The notes under the pieces were generated by a model. It searched no databases and was not told where the DNA came from. It was given only the letters and a program-made list of their open reading frames with translations. Shown here piece by piece: positions 1 through 9,845 of a stretch of DNA of 64,000 bases (positions are counted from its first letter, which is position 1; the number at the start of each line of letters is the position of its first letter). Both the position numbers and the translations under genes were made by a program. Source of the stretch: Catellatospora sp. IY07-71 (GTDB lineage Bacteria > Actinomycetota > Actinomycetes > Mycobacteriales > Micromonosporaceae); the NCBI RefSeq assembly GCF_018326265.1, contig NZ_AP023360.1, positions 5,675,501-5,739,500 of the forward strand, read 5' to 3'.

Positions 1-1443
1 GCTGAGCAGGTTGAAGAAGCAGTAGGGCAGGTATGCCGCGGTCGGCACGCCCAGCACCCCGGAGATGTACGCCCCGCAGGTGTTCCACGGCACCAGCACC
101 GAGGTGACCGTGCCGGAGTCCTCCACGGCCCGCGACAGCACCTCGGGGGCCAGGCCGCGCCGGGCGAACTCGTCGCGGAACATGCGGGCCGGCAGCACGT
201 CGGCGACGTACTGCTCACCGGCGATGACGTTGAGCCCGATGGCGCTGGAGTTGGCGGCCAGGATCAGCGTGCCGCGGCTGCGGGCCCGGGCCACGATCGG
301 CGCGAGCAGCCGCTGCAGGAACCCGGCGTGCTCCATGACCGCGGCGAACGACAGCGCGCCCAGGATCAGCCAGACCGTGGTGAGCATGCCGGCCATGCCG
401 CCCCGGGAGAACAGCTCGTCCACCTTCGGCGCACCGGAGTGGCTGACGAAACCGGTCGCCATCGCGCCGAACAGCGCCTTGACTCCCGTGGTGACCGGGC
501 CGAGCGACGGGTCGGCGACGAACGCGCGGACCGCCTCGGGCTGGGTGAACGGGGCGAGCAGGCCCGCGAACAGCGCCGAGCCGAGGATGGACAGGAACGG
601 CGGATACCGCAGCAGCGCGAACGCGATGAGCAGCAGCAGCGGCAGCAGGCTGAGCAGGCCCGTGTTGAACGCGCCGCGCAGCGCCTCCTCGGCTGCGGCC
701 GTGCTGACCTCGGCGGCGGGCCGGTTGCGGAACCCGATGATCAGGAACAGGATCAGGCTGATGCCGAGCGCGGGCCCGGCGGTCCAGATCATGTTGCGGA
801 TGTGCGCGTTGACGGTCAGGCCGCGCCCGACCAGCTGCGGCACCAGGATGGTGGTCTCCGACAGCGGGGTCATCTTGTCGCCGAAGTACGCCCCGCAGAT
901 CACCGCCCCGGCGGCGACGGCCACGGGCAACTGCATCACGGTGGCCATCGCCACGAACGCGACGCCGAGCGTGCCGGCCGTGGTCCAGGAGCTGCCGGTG
1001 ACCATGCCGACCACCGCGCAGACCACCGCCGCCGTGAAGAAGAACCAGGCAGGGCTGATCAGCTGGATGCCGATGTCGACCACGGTCGGGATGGTCCCGG
1101 CCATGTTCCAGGTGCCGATCAGCGCGCCGACCGCGAGCAGGATGAACACCGCCCCGACCGCCGAGGTGACGCCGCCGATCGCGGCCTCGGCAACCGCCGC
1201 CACGGTGTGCCCGTTCTTGAACGCGATCAGGCTCGCGAACGCCGCGGCCAGCAGTAGGGCCACCTGCAGCGGCCCGTTGGTCGCGTCGATGCCGAACAGG
1301 GCGACGGTGGTGGTCAGCAGCGCAATCAGGACCAGTACCGGCAGGAGCGCGTCCAGCATCGTCGGCGGTCGCGGCTGCCGGTCGCCGAAGGCGCTGCCCG
1401 GCTCGGCGGAGGCGCTGCCAGGCTCAGCGGTCGGCTCAGGCAT
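1..1443 (-). CDS. NhaC-family Na+/H+ antiporter (3' end outside window)
   Basis: Polytopic inner-membrane antiporter of the NhaC family. The frame is open from an ATG at 1443 to the window edge (481 codons), close to the family's usual 450-500 residues, so only the last residues are missing. The cytosolic N-terminus carries a repeated EPGSA unit, followed by many hydrophobic segments. The stretch GAYFGDKMTPLSETT matches the DK-TPLS-TT signature of NhaC proteins. Its start overlaps the stop of the small upstream membrane ORF (ATGCCTGA), so it is translationally coupled to the end of the arc operon. No ArcD arginine/ornithine exchanger is visible, so this carrier could serve that operon, either by handling Na+/H+ or by exchanging arginine-pathway substrates. 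The substrate is inferred, not shown. Confidence 0.85.
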   Translation of the reverse strand, partial: MPEPTAEPGSASAEPGSAFGDRQPRPPTMLDALLPVLVLIALLTTTVALFGIDATNGPLQVALLLAAAFASLIAFKNGHTVAAVAEAAIGGVTSAVGAVFILLAVGALIGTWNMAGTIPTVVDIGIQLISPAWFFFTAAVVCAVVGMVTGSSWTTAGTLGVAFVAMATVMQLPVAVAAGAVICGAYFGDKMTPLSETTILVPQLVGRGLTVNAHIRNMIWTAGPALGISLILFLIIGFRNRPAAEVSTAAAEEALRGAFNTGLLSLLPLLLLIAFALLRYPPFLSILGSALFAGLLAPFTQPEAVRAFVADPSLGPVTTGVKALFGAMATGFVSHSGAPKVDELFSRGGMAGMLTTVWLILGALSFAAVMEHAGFLQRLLAPIVARARSRGTLILAANSSAIGLNVIAGEQYVADVLPARMFRDEFARRGLAPEVLSRAVEDSGTVTSVLVPWNTCGAYISGVLGVPTAAYLPYCFFNLLS

Positions 1444-1585
1444 CGCGGACGTCCGTCGCCGTCGCGGCGGCGCGGTCGCCGATCTGCCAGCCGCGGTGGT
1501 GCGCGACGCCCCGGGCGAACAGCAGCAGGGCCAGCAGCGCGAGCACCGCGGCGGCGATGAGCAGCCACCTGCGGGTGTCGGTCAT
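1436..1585 (-). CDS. 49-aa single-span membrane protein in the arc operon
   Basis: A short frame starting at an ATG at 1585 with a GGGAGG ribosome site about 8 nt upstream. The product has a basic N-terminus (MTDTRRW), one hydrophobic helix (about residues 7-23) and a polar tail, so one membrane span is predicted. It lies 28 nt after arcA and its TGA overlaps the antiporter start by 8 nt. That coupling, the good ribosome site and the membrane helix argue that it is a real gene. It has no family I recognise. It may be a small subunit or regulator of the adjacent NhaC-type carrier; that role is inference. Confidence 0.6.
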   Translation of the reverse strand: MTDTRRWLLIAAAVLALLALLLFARGVAHHRGWQIGDRAAATATDVRDA

Positions 1586-1613
1586 GGGCGGGACCTCCCG
1601 GCTCGGCGGCGGA

Positions 1614-2876
1614 TCAGAGCGGGTCGCGCAGCAGCGGGCAGGTCATGCAGTGGCCGCCGCCGCGCCCCTTGCCCAGCTCGAAGCCCTCGATGGTGATCAC
1701 CTCGATGCCGAACGCGCGCATCTTGGCGTTGGTGTGTTCGTTGCGCTCGTACGCCACGACCACGCCGGGGGACAGGGCGACCACGTTGTTGCCGTCGTCC
1801 CACTGCTCGCGTTCCTGCTGGTAGGCGTCGCCGCCGGTCTCCACCACCCGCAGCCGGTCCACGCCCAGCGCGTCGGCCATGGCCGACAGCAGGTCGCGCT
1901 CCCGCGTGACGTGGAAGCGCCCGGGTGAGCTGCCCGGCCGCAGGCTGATCGCGCGGACCTGCTCGATCACCTTCGGGTAGACGGTCACCGCGTCCCGGTC
2001 GAGCATCGTCATCACGGTGTCCAGGTGCATGTGCGCCCGGTCTTTGGTCATCACCACCGCGATGACCCGCTCGGCCGCGCCCGCGGCGAACAGCGCCCGC
2101 GCGACCTGCTCGATCATGCGGGCGGAGCTGCGCTCGCTGAGCCCGATGAGCACCGTGCCGTTGCCGATCGGCTGCACGTCGCCGCCCTCCAGGGTGGCCC
2201 GGCCGAAGTCCTCCACATGGAACCGGCCGTCGTCGCCCAGCTCCGGATACCAGTAGTCGAACGTGGCGTCGGCGAACATCGGGTGGGCCCGGTACACCGC
2301 GGCGACGTTGTACGCCTCCAGCCGCCGGGCGGGCCAGTACATCGGGTTGACCGAGACGCCGCCGTAGATCCAGCACGACGAATCCCGGGTGAACAGGGTG
2401 TTCGGCAGCGGCGGCAGCACGAACGCGCTCTCGTCGTCCAGCGCGGCGGCGGGCAGCGAGGACTGCCGCAGCGGGCCGAGGTCGAGCCCCGCCTCGGCGA
2501 CGGTGAGGCCGCCGATCAGGTGCCGGGCCAGCTCCGCCGGCGGCAGCTTGTCCAGCACGTCGCGTACGGCGTCGACCAGCGACACCCCGACGGTGTACTC
2601 GGAGGCCGCCAGCTCGATCACCCGCTGCCGGGCCGGGTCGCTCGCCGCCAGCGCCTCGCCGAGCAGGTCCTGCAGGTAGAAGACCTCGACGCCGCGCTCG
2701 CGCATCCGCGCGACGAACTGGTCGTGCTCGTACTGCGCCCGCTCGACCCACAGCACGTCGTCGAAGAGCAGGTCGTCGTGGTTGGCGGGGGTGAGCCGGC
2801 GCAGGCTCAGCTCCGGCCGGTGCACCATGACCTTGCGTAACGTGCCCACCTCCGAGTGGACCCCGAACCGCTCCAT
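1614..2876 (-). CDS. arcA: Arginine deiminase
   Basis: Hydrolyses L-arginine to citrulline and ammonia, the first step of the ADI pathway, in the cytoplasm. The 420 residues match the family length (about 410-420). Diagnostic segments are present: [12 protein letters not shown] in the middle, [12 protein letters not shown] carrying the catalytic histidine, and a C-terminal [14 protein letters not shown] whose first cysteine (Cys410) matches the nucleophile that ends all ADIs. It starts 3 nt after the arcC stop and belongs to the order P-ATPase, arcB, arcC, arcA, small ORF, nhaC. With arcB and arcC it yields ATP by substrate-level phosphorylation plus ammonia for acid defence. Confidence 0.97.
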   Translation of the reverse strand: MERFGVHSEVGTLRKVMVHRPELSLRRLTPANHDDLLFDDVLWVERAQYEHDQFVARMRERGVEVFYLQDLLGEALAASDPARQRVIELAASEYTVGVSLVDAVRDVLDKLPPAELARHLIGGLTVAEAGLDLGPLRQSSLPAAALDDESAFVLPPLPNTLFTRDSSCWIYGGVSVNPMYWPARRLEAYNVAAVYRAHPMFADATFDYWYPELGDDGRFHVEDFGRATLEGGDVQPIGNGTVLIGLSERSSARMIEQVARALFAAGAAERVIAVVMTKDRAHMHLDTVMTMLDRDAVTVYPKVIEQVRAISLRPGSSPGRFHVTRERDLLSAMADALGVDRLRVVETGGDAYQQEREQWDDGNNVVALSPGVVVAYERNEHTNAKMRAFGIEVITIEGFELGKGRGGGHCMTCPLLRDPL

Positions 2877-2879
2877 CGC

Positions 2880-3815
2880 CTACCTCCCTGCCTCGCTGCC
2901 GTCATCCGGGTGGACCTGGGTCCCGGCCGTGCCGTCCACGATCGCGACGATGTCGGCCAGGCTCCCGATCGCGGCCCGCCGCCCGGTGCGCTCGACGAAA
3001 CGCACCGCGGCCTGCACCTTCGGCCCCATCGACCCGGCCGCGAACCCCTGCCCGCGCAGCTGCCCGGCGCTCGCGCGCTCGATGCGCCGCTGCTGCGGGG
3101 TGCCCCAGTCGAGGTACACCCCGTCCACGTCGGTGGCCATCACGAACAGGTCCGCGTCGATCTCGCGGGCGAGCAGCTCACCGGCCAGGTCCTTGTCGAT
3201 CACCGCTTCCACGCCGGTGAGCGTGCGGGGCTCGCCGGGCCGGAACATGGTGGGCACCCCGCCGCCCCCGGCGCAGATCACCACGACGTCCTTGTCGAGC
3301 AGCCAGCGGATGGGGCGGATCTCGAAGATGCGCCGCGGCTCGGGGGAGGGCACCACCCGGCGCCAGTGCGGGCCGTCGGGTTTGACGGTCCAGCCCTTCT
3401 CCGCCGCGAGCCGTTCGGCCTGCGCCTGGTCGTAGACGGGACCCACGAACTTGCTCGGGTCGCCGAACGCCGGATCGGCCGGGTCCACCTCGATCATCGT
3501 GAGCACGGTGGCCAGCGGGACCTCGGCGGGCAGCAGGTTGCCCAGCTCCTGCTCGAGGACGTACCCGATCATGCCCTCGGTCTGCGCGCCGAGCACGTCC
3601 AGCGGGAACGGCTCCGCGTCGGCGTACGCCGCGCCCTGCAGCGCGAGCAGGCCGACCTGCGGGCCGTTGCCGTGGGTGAGCACGAGCTGGTGCCGCTGCG
3701 CCACCTCGGCCAGCAGCGGCGCGGCCAACCGTACGTTGCCGCGCTGCGCCTCGGCGGTCATCGGCTCGCCGCGGCGCAGCAGCGCGTTGCCGCCCAGCGC
3801 CACCACCACGCGCAT
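2880..3815 (-). CDS. arcC: Carbamate kinase
   Basis: Converts carbamoyl phosphate and ADP to ATP, CO2 and ammonia, the energy-yielding last step of arginine fermentation. The start is the ATG at 3815, giving [16 protein letters not shown], the classic glycine-rich N-terminus of carbamate kinases; 311 residues is normal. Other amino acid kinase signatures are [11 protein letters not shown] (about residue 50) and [12 protein letters not shown] in the second half. An upstream extension in the same frame is only the shadow of arcB. One base separates it from the arcB stop and three from arcA, so all three enzymes are made from one transcript. Confidence 0.97.
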   Translation of the reverse strand: MRVVVALGGNALLRRGEPMTAEAQRGNVRLAAPLLAEVAQRHQLVLTHGNGPQVGLLALQGAAYADAEPFPLDVLGAQTEGMIGYVLEQELGNLLPAEVPLATVLTMIEVDPADPAFGDPSKFVGPVYDQAQAERLAAEKGWTVKPDGPHWRRVVPSPEPRRIFEIRPIRWLLDKDVVVICAGGGGVPTMFRPGEPRTLTGVEAVIDKDLAGELLAREIDADLFVMATDVDGVYLDWGTPQQRRIERASAGQLRGQGFAAGSMGPKVQAAVRFVERTGRRAAIGSLADIVAIVDGTAGTQVHPDDGSEAGR

Positions 3816-3816
3816 C

Positions 3817-4818
3817 TCAGTCGCCCAGCGTCGCCACGAGCACGGCCTTGATCGTGTGCAGCCGGTTCTCGGCCTGGTCGAACACGATGGAGTGCTTCGA
3901 CTCGAACACGTCGTCGGTGACCTCCAGCGCGTCCAGGCCGTACTCCTGGAAGATCTGCTCGCCGACCTTGGTCTCGCGGTTGTGGAAGGCCGGCAGGCAG
4001 TGCATGAAGCACACCTTCGGGTTGCCGGTGCGGGCCAGCACGTCCGCGTTGACCTGGTACGGCTTGAGCAGCTCGATGCGCTCACCCCACACCGACCTGT
4101 CCTCGCCCATGGAGACCCACACGTCGGTGTAGAGGTAGTCGACGCCGCGCACGCCCTCGTCCACGTCGGCGGTGAGGGTGAGCCGGGCGCCGGTCTCGGC
4201 GGCGATCTCGTGGCAGGTCTTGACCAGGTCCTCGCGCGGCCACAGGTGCTCCGGCGCGCACAGCCGCACGTCCATGCCGAACTTGCAGCCGCCGACCATG
4301 AGCGAGTTGCCCATGTTGTTGCGGGCGTCGCCGAGGTAGCAGAAGGCGACGTCGTGCAGCGGCTTGTCCACGTGCTCCTGCATGGTGAGCATGTCGGCGA
4401 GGATCTGCGTCGGGTGGAACTCGTCGGTCAGGCCGTTGTAGACGGGCACGCCCGCGTACGCGGCGAGCGTCTCCACGTGCTCCTGCGCCGAGCCGCGATA
4501 CTCGATCGCGTCGAAGGTGCGCCCGAGCACGCGGGCGGTGTCCTTCATCGACTCCTTGTGCCCGATCTGCGAGCCGGTCGGTTCCAGGTAGGTGACCTGG
4601 GCACCCTGGTCGTGCGCGGCGGTCTCGAACGCGGTCCGGGTGCGGGTCGAGGTCTTCTCGAAGATCAGCGCGATCTCCTTGCCGCGCAGCCTGGGCTGCT
4701 CGTAGCCGCCGCGCTTGGCCGCCTTCAGCTCCGCCGACAGCTGGAGCAGGTGGCGCAGCTCCTCGGGGGTGAAGTCGAGTTCCTTGAGGAAGCTGCGGTT
4801 GCGCAGGTTGAACGCCAT
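3817..4818 (-). CDS. arcB: Ornithine carbamoyltransferase (catabolic by context)
   Basis: Interconverts citrulline plus phosphate with ornithine plus carbamoyl phosphate. The start at 4818 has an AAAGGAA ribosome site about 9 nt upstream. The 333-residue protein shows the carbamoyl-phosphate loop STRTRTAFE, the ornithine-binding HCLP motif ([13 protein letters not shown]) and the [10 protein letters not shown] segment. Sequence alone does not separate catabolic from anabolic OTCases. Its place between a P-type ATPase (14 nt upstream) and arcC/arcA supports the catabolic assignment. No arginine biosynthesis genes are nearby. Confidence 0.95.
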   Translation of the reverse strand: MAFNLRNRSFLKELDFTPEELRHLLQLSAELKAAKRGGYEQPRLRGKEIALIFEKTSTRTRTAFETAAHDQGAQVTYLEPTGSQIGHKESMKDTARVLGRTFDAIEYRGSAQEHVETLAAYAGVPVYNGLTDEFHPTQILADMLTMQEHVDKPLHDVAFCYLGDARNNMGNSLMVGGCKFGMDVRLCAPEHLWPREDLVKTCHEIAAETGARLTLTADVDEGVRGVDYLYTDVWVSMGEDRSVWGERIELLKPYQVNADVLARTGNPKVCFMHCLPAFHNRETKVGEQIFQEYGLDALEVTDDVFESKHSIVFDQAENRLHTIKAVLVATLGD

Positions 4819-4832
4819 GGGGTGGTTCCTTT

Positions 4833-7598
4833 CTATGCGGCGGTGCCTCCGGGCACGGTCGCCGCTTCGGGGCGGACCGGTACGTCGTGGTGCCGGCGGC
4901 GGAGCACGAGCTTGATCAGTTCCTCGATCACCAGCAGGGACAGCGCGATGGCGAGCGCGGTGCACCACAGCCGCAGGCTGAGGCCGGTGGTGCCGAAGAT
5001 GCGCTCCAGCGGGTCGAGCAGGGTGACCGCGATGATCGCCAGCAGCGCGATGCCGTAGCGGCGCAGCTGCGCGCGGCTGGGGATGGCGTCGCGGTCGAAG
5101 ATGGTGTGCACCTGGTCCCGCGACAGCAGCCCGGCGACCAGGTGGAACAGCGACAGCGTGGTCAGCAGCATGGTCGCGCCGACCACCGCGCCGCCTTCGG
5201 CGAACCCGAGCTGGTACGCCCACAGCGACCCGGCCGTCATCACCGCGCCGAGCACGCACAGCCGGACCCAGTCCGCGGCCGACAGCACCGGCGCGCCGAC
5301 CGGGCGGGGCGGGCGGCGCATGAGCCCGCTGGTCGGGTCGTCGAACCCGAGCGCGATGGCGATCGGGATGTCCACGACCATGTTCAGCCACAGGATCTGC
5401 AGCGGGTTGAGCGGCGTCCCGGCGGCGATGTCCAGCAGCCCCGCGAGCAGGAAGATCGCGATGTACGCGACCAGCGTGGACATCTGGAAGCGCAGGTACT
5501 TGAGCAGGTTGTCGTACAGGCCGCGGCCGTACTCGACGGCCTTGACGATGGTGGCGAAGTTGTCGTCGGTGAGGATCATGACGGCGGCCTCCTTGGAGAC
5601 CTCCGTGCCGGTAATGCCCATGGCCACGCCGATGTCGGCCGCCTTGAGCGCCGGGGCGTCGTTGACGCCGTCGCCGGTCATCGACACCACGTTGCCGCTG
5701 GCCTTGAGCAGCCGCACCAGGCGCAGCTTGTCCTCCGGGGCGACCCGCGCGATCACCCCGATCTCGGGCAGCTGGGCGAGCAGGTCCTCGTCGCTCATCG
5801 CCGCGAACTGGGTGCCGGTGACCGCCCGGCCCTCGATGCCCAGCTCCTTCGCGATGGCCGCCGCGGTGGTGGCGTGGTCGCCGGTGATCATCCGGACTCG
5901 GATGCCCGCCTCGCGGCACTCGGCGATGGCCGCCCTCGCCTCCGGCCGGGGCGGGTCCACGATGCCGACCATGGCCAGCAGCGTCAGGTCCCGCACCTGC
6001 CCGATGAGGTCGCCGGACGGGTCGAACGCGGCCGGGTCGAAGTCGCGCTGCGCGACCACCATGACCCGCTCGCCGGCCGCCGCGATCCGGTCGTTGGCGT
6101 CGGTGGCCAGGCTCCGGTTGGCGTCGGTCACCGGCAGCACGGTCCCGTCCGGCTTGCGGTACGACGCCGCCCGCGAGATGAGCACGTCCGGCGCGCCCTT
6201 GACGTAGCAGCGCACCACCGGCGCACCGGCGTCGCCGGTCATGTGGTGGAACGTGGCCATGAACTTGTAGTCGGAGTCGAACGGCACCTCCGCGACGCGC
6301 GGGTAGGCGCGGCGCGTCTCGGCCAGGTCGAGCCCGCCCTTGGCGGCCAGCACGATCAGCGCCCCCTCGGTCGGGTCGCCGATCAGGTTCTCGCCGTCCA
6401 GCACCGCGTCCGCGCACAGCGCCATCGGCAGCAGGTACGGGTCCAGGTCGAGCCGGGCGCCGCCGACGTGCTTGATCTCGCCCTCGGTGCGGTAGCCCTC
6501 GCCGGTGACGGTGAACCGGTTCTCGCCGGGGATCGCCAGCTCGCGCGCGGTCATCTTGTTCAGGGTCAGCGTGCCGGTCTTGTCCGAGCAGATCACCGAC
6601 GTCGAGCCGAGGGTCTCCACCGCGGGCAGCCGCTTGACGATGGCGTTGCGGCGGGCGATCTCCTGCGTGCCGATGGACAGCAGTGCGGTGACCACCGCGG
6701 GCAGGCCGGTCGGGATCGCCGCCACGGCCAGCGCCACACCCGTGATGAACAGCGTGTTGAACGACTCGCCGCGGGCCAGGCCGATGAGCACCACCAGCGC
6801 CAGCGCGATGCCGGCGATGGTCGCGATGATCTTCGAGAGGCTGTCCAGCTGCTTCTGCAGCGGCGTCTTGTCCGCCTCGGTGCCGGCCAGCAGGTGCGCG
6901 ATGTGCCCGATCTCGGTGCCCATGCCGGTGGCGGTCACGATCATCTCGCCCCGGCCGCGGGTGACCGACGTGTTCATGTACGCCATGCACGTGCGGTCGC
7001 CCAGCGGCACGTCCTGCCCCGGCACCGGGTCCGGGCTCTTGCCGACCGGCAGGCTCTCGCCGGTCAGCGCCGCCTCCTCGATCTCCAGCGTGGCGGCGAC
7101 GCAGATCCGGCCGTCGGCGGGCACCCGGTTGCCCGCCTCGACCAGCACGATGTCGCCGGGCACCAGCTGCTCGGCGTCGACCTCGACCGCCTGGCCGTCG
7201 CGGCGCACCCGGGCCACGGTCTTGAGCATCTGGGCCAGCGCCCGCACGCTCTCCTCGGCCTTGGCCTCCTGGCGCAGGCCGATCACCGCGTTGAACACGG
7301 TCAGCCCGGCCAGCACCAGCGTGGTGCCCCACTCGCGCGTGACGAGCTGGTTCACCACGGCGGCGACCAGCAGCACGATCTGCATGAAGTCGCGGTACTG
7401 CCGCAGGAACGCGGCCACCGCCGACTCTTTCCTGCCACCGGCCAGCCGGTTCGGGCCGTGCTCGGCCAGGCGCTGCCGCACCTGGTCCGCGGACAGGCCC
7501 TGCTCGATCGGCACCCCGAACTCGCGGGCCACGTCGTCGGCACCCCGGCCGTACCACGGCACCGAGGTTTCCTTACCGGCCTGCTGGTCGACTGCCAT
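4833..7598 (-). CDS. P2-type cation-transporting ATPase with atypical M4 motif
   Basis: Integral membrane cation pump of 921 residues, within the usual 880-950. In order it shows an N-terminal cation-ATPase domain (about 15-85), the actuator domain with LTGES (about 178-182), the phosphorylation loop CSDKTGTLT with Asp339, the ATP-binding domain, the TGDGVNDAP hinge and a C-terminal four-helix block. The M4 ion-site motif reads PTGLP (296-300) instead of the Ca2+-pump PEGLP, while M6 keeps Asn and Asp (LWLNMVVD). The transported ion is therefore uncertain. It is the first gene of the arc operon, 14 nt before arcB, and is preceded by a perfect 23-bp inverted repeat. A possible job is ion homeostasis linked to arginine fermentation. 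A longer in-frame start at 7643 lies inside the repeat and is less likely. Confidence 0.93.
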   Translation of the reverse strand: MAVDQQAGKETSVPWYGRGADDVAREFGVPIEQGLSADQVRQRLAEHGPNRLAGGRKESAVAAFLRQYRDFMQIVLLVAAVVNQLVTREWGTTLVLAGLTVFNAVIGLRQEAKAEESVRALAQMLKTVARVRRDGQAVEVDAEQLVPGDIVLVEAGNRVPADGRICVAATLEIEEAALTGESLPVGKSPDPVPGQDVPLGDRTCMAYMNTSVTRGRGEMIVTATGMGTEIGHIAHLLAGTEADKTPLQKQLDSLSKIIATIAGIALALVVLIGLARGESFNTLFITGVALAVAAIPTGLPAVVTALLSIGTQEIARRNAIVKRLPAVETLGSTSVICSDKTGTLTLNKMTARELAIPGENRFTVTGEGYRTEGEIKHVGGARLDLDPYLLPMALCADAVLDGENLIGDPTEGALIVLAAKGGLDLAETRRAYPRVAEVPFDSDYKFMATFHHMTGDAGAPVVRCYVKGAPDVLISRAASYRKPDGTVLPVTDANRSLATDANDRIAAAGERVMVVAQRDFDPAAFDPSGDLIGQVRDLTLLAMVGIVDPPRPEARAAIAECREAGIRVRMITGDHATTAAAIAKELGIEGRAVTGTQFAAMSDEDLLAQLPEIGVIARVAPEDKLRLVRLLKASGNVVSMTGDGVNDAPALKAADIGVAMGITGTEVSKEAAVMILTDDNFATIVKAVEYGRGLYDNLLKYLRFQMSTLVAYIAIFLLAGLLDIAAGTPLNPLQILWLNMVVDIPIAIALGFDDPTSGLMRRPPRPVGAPVLSAADWVRLCVLGAVMTAGSLWAYQLGFAEGGAVVGATMLLTTLSLFHLVAGLLSRDQVHTIFDRDAIPSRAQLRRYGIALLAIIAVTLLDPLERIFGTTGLSLRLWCTALAIALSLLVIEELIKLVLRRRHHDVPVRPEAATVPGGTAA

Positions 7599-7618
7599 GG
7601 CCGCTCGCTTTCTCGAGC

Positions 7619-7671
7619 CTTTGCTCTGCACACAGATACGCAACCGTCGCGTATCTGTGTGCAGAGCAAAG
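7619..7671. terminator. Perfect 23-bp inverted repeat, 7-nt loop
   Basis: Arms 7619-7641 and 7649-7671 are exact reverse complements around a 7-nt loop. It lies between the SHOCT gene stop (7688) and the P-ATPase start (7598), both on the minus strand. It can end the SHOCT/DUF6325 transcript or act as an attenuator in the leader of the arc operon. The AT-rich arms stand out against the surrounding GC. Confidence 0.75.
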
Positions 7672-7687
7672 CGGGTGGCGGTGTACC

Positions 7688-8050
7688 TCAGCCGGCGAGG
7701 ATCGCGGCCTTCTGCTGCTCGAACTCGGCGTCGGTCAGCACGCCCTGCGCCTTGAGATCGGCAAGGGTCTTCAGCTGCGCGAGCTTGTCCTGCATCGCGT
7801 CGCCGCCCGCGGCGGCGGCCGGCTGCTGCTGCGCGTACTGCTGCTGGGCGTACTGCTGTTGCTGCTGCGCGTACTGCTGCTGCGCCATCTGCTGCTGGTG
7901 GTACTGCTCGGCGTACTGCTGCTGCTGGTCGTACTGCTGCTGCTCCTGATCGGCCCAGCGGCCGGCCTGCCGGCGCGAGACGCGGTTGGACACCGCCGTC
8001 GCGGTACCGGCGATCACCGCGGTCCGGGCCACCCCACGAATCAGTCCCAT
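7688..8050 (-). CDS. SHOCT-domain protein with Q/Y-rich low-complexity middle
   Basis: Function unknown. The 120-residue product has a short N-terminal segment (RGVARTAVIAGTATAVSN) that may be a weak membrane helix, then a roughly 45-residue run made almost only of Gln, Tyr, Ala and His, and a C-terminal SHOCT helix pair (about 90-120: DKLAQLKTLADLKAQGVLT). SHOCT domains are short oligomerisation or membrane-association modules. Two starts are possible; ATG 8050 is preferred because the GGGGGGA ribosome site is about 6 nt upstream, whereas ATG 8056 directly abuts it. The gene follows a DUF6325 gene by 31 nt, and the pair are probably co-transcribed. Confidence 0.85.
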   Translation of the reverse strand: MGLIRGVARTAVIAGTATAVSNRVSRRQAGRWADQEQQQYDQQQQYAEQYHQQQMAQQQYAQQQQQYAQQQYAQQQPAAAAGGDAMQDKLAQLKTLADLKAQGVLTDAEFEQQKAAILAG

Positions 8051-8081
8051 GATCATTCCCCCCGTTCCGTGGGCGCGTCGG

Positions 8082-8531
8082 TTACGCGCCCGCCTCCGCC
8101 ACGGCCAGCAGTTCCTGCACCGGGATGCGCCCGCTGGCCACCATCTGGGCACCGCCGCGGCGCCAGGCCCGCGCCAGTGGCGCTGCCCAGACGTTCTCGT
8201 AGACCAGGATCCCGGCCGAGTTGCCGGGCTCGATGGCGTTGGCCGCCTCCTGCAGGTCGTCGCGGCCAAGCAGCCCGGACGACGCGCCTTGGAACACCGC
8301 GAACTCGCGGGCGCCCGCGGCGTCCATGTCCTCCACTCGGATCGCGCTGATCGTGCCGTCCGCGTCCTTGCGGATGAACGCCAGGTCGAGGATCCGCACG
8401 ATGCCCCGGTCCACCAGATCGAGCAGCAGCGGAATGCCCTCGCCGGTCATCTTGTTGCCCGGGAACTCGATCACCAGATAGTCGACCGGACCCATGCTGT
8501 CGAGGTCGTGGCTCGTGTCCGTCGCGCTCAT
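8082..8531 (-). CDS. DUF6325 family protein
   Basis: A 149-residue soluble protein of the DUF6325 type. The N-terminal signature MGPVDYLVIEFPGNKMTGEG and the later LVDRGIVRILDLAFIRKD are the conserved parts of this actinobacterial family. No catalytic motif or membrane span is visible. Members often sit next to SHOCT-domain genes, as here, which suggests a joint stress or envelope role, though none is established. It starts 105 nt before the narK stop; this gap (8532-8636) probably holds its promoter. Confidence 0.8.
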   Translation of the reverse strand: MSATDTSHDLDSMGPVDYLVIEFPGNKMTGEGIPLLLDLVDRGIVRILDLAFIRKDADGTISAIRVEDMDAAGAREFAVFQGASSGLLGRDDLQEAANAIEPGNSAGILVYENVWAAPLARAWRRGGAQMVASGRIPVQELLAVAEAGA

Positions 8532-8636
8532 CTCGTAGGCCTCTCTGATGATTTACACGCTTTGTCCGTGCTTGTGTGAGCATCGTAGGCACGGTCCGGC
8601 CACGGTGTGGCCCGAATGCGAAAGCAGCTCATGGAG

Positions 8637-9845
8637 TCAGTGCCCGGCCACGGCCGGGCGGCGGTCGCGCTGGGTCCACGAGTACGCCAGCGCGGCGAGC
8701 GCGACCACGGCCAGCGCGAGCAGGCCGAGGGTGTAGCTGCCGGTGGCGCCGTACACCGCGCCCATCACCAGCGGCGGGACGAAGCCGCCGAGGCCGCCCA
8801 TCGCGCCGACGATGCCGGTCACCGCGCCGACCTTCGGGCCGGGCACCACCTGCGCGACGAGGGAGAACACCGCGCCCGCGCCCGCCCCGAGCATCGCCGC
8901 CATCACCAGGAACGTGAGCGTCGCCCACGGGTAGAGCGGCGGCGCGAACGCCTGCCAGGCCGCCATCGCCGCGAGCACGGCCAGGCAGCCGCACAGCACC
9001 TTCGCCGCGCCGATCCGGTCCGACAGCCAGCCGCCGGGCGGCCGGAACAGCACCGCGACCAGCGTGAACCCGGCCGCCTTGAGCGAGGCGTCGCCCTGCT
9101 CCAGGCCGTACTGGCTCTGCAGGTAGGTGACCAGGTAGACGGCGAACGAGACGTAACCGCCGAAGGTGACCGCGTACAGGCCGGACAGCGGCCAGGTCAT
9201 CGGCATCCGGGCCGCCTCGGTGAACCGGTGGCTGAACGGCTCGCTCGGCACGGTCCGGCCCGGCGGGTCGCGCAGCACCAGCCAGGCCACCACGCCGTAG
9301 ATCGCGAGCACGATCGCGCACAGGTAGAACTGCGCGTTCGGCCCGATCTCCCGCATCGGCTTGGTGAGCAGCGCGGCGATCGCGGTGCCGCCCATGCCCA
9401 TCCCGATGACGCCCAGCGCGAAGCCGCGCTTGGCGGGTGGGAACCAGCCGTTGCCGTGCGGGATCGCGGCCGCGAACGGGGTGCCGCCCAGGCCCAGGAA
9501 GAAGCCGACGACCAGCATCGCGGGGTACGAGTCGCCGGCCACGCTCAGCGCGAGCACCGGCAGGATGGTGAGCAGCGCGATCGCGGGCAGCACCTTGCGC
9601 GCGCCGAGCACGTCGGTGAGCGCGCCGACCGGGATGCGGCCCAGCGAGCCGACCAGCACCGGCACCGCGACCAGGATCGACTGCTGCAGTGAGGTCAGGC
9701 CCAGCTGCTGCTTGTACACCGCCGACAGGGGTGAGATCAGGCCCCACGCCCAGGCCGTGAGCAGGAAGCCCAGCGCGGCCAGGATCAGGTTGACGTACGC
9801 CCCGCGCGGCACCGTGTCCACGGGGGCCTGGCTGCGGGCCGTCAC
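8637..9845 (-). CDS. narK: NarK-type nitrate/nitrite MFS transporter
   Basis: Twelve-helix major facilitator predicted to move nitrate in and/or nitrite out. The 402 residues match NarK/NasA carriers. NNP-type glycine-rich segments are visible: FFLGLGGTPFAAAIPHGNGWFP in the first half and GAVTGIVGAMGGLGGFVPP in the second, with the signature Arg residues near RIPVGALTD and KRGFALG. Its start overlaps the stop of the preceding small membrane gene by 4 nt (ATGA), and it is the last gene of the nitrate reductase operon. Transport direction cannot be told from sequence. Confidence 0.9.
   Translation of the reverse strand: MTARSQAPVDTVPRGAYVNLILAALGFLLTAWAWGLISPLSAVYKQQLGLTSLQQSILVAVPVLVGSLGRIPVGALTDVLGARKVLPAIALLTILPVLALSVAGDSYPAMLVVGFFLGLGGTPFAAAIPHGNGWFPPAKRGFALGVIGMGMGGTAIAALLTKPMREIGPNAQFYLCAIVLAIYGVVAWLVLRDPPGRTVPSEPFSHRFTEAARMPMTWPLSGLYAVTFGGYVSFAVYLVTYLQSQYGLEQGDASLKAAGFTLVAVLFRPPGGWLSDRIGAAKVLCGCLAVLAAMAAWQAFAPPLYPWATLTFLVMAAMLGAGAGAVFSLVAQVVPGPKVGAVTGIVGAMGGLGGFVPPLVMGAVYGATGSYTLGLLALAVVALAALAYSWTQRDRRPAVAGH

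Noticed and set aside
3817..7557. 1246-codon minus-strand frame ending in ornithine carbamoyltransferase
   Set aside because: Only the last 333 codons are real arcB; the rest is an out-of-frame read of the P-ATPase with Arg/Gly/Ala-rich nonsense composition.
4887..7949. 1020-codon plus-strand open frame opposite the P-type ATPase
   Set aside because: It mirrors the ATPase codons in very GC-rich DNA, has His/Arg/Gln/Asp-rich composition without domains, and ends in Cys runs that mirror the Q/Y repeat of the SHOCT gene. It is a shadow.
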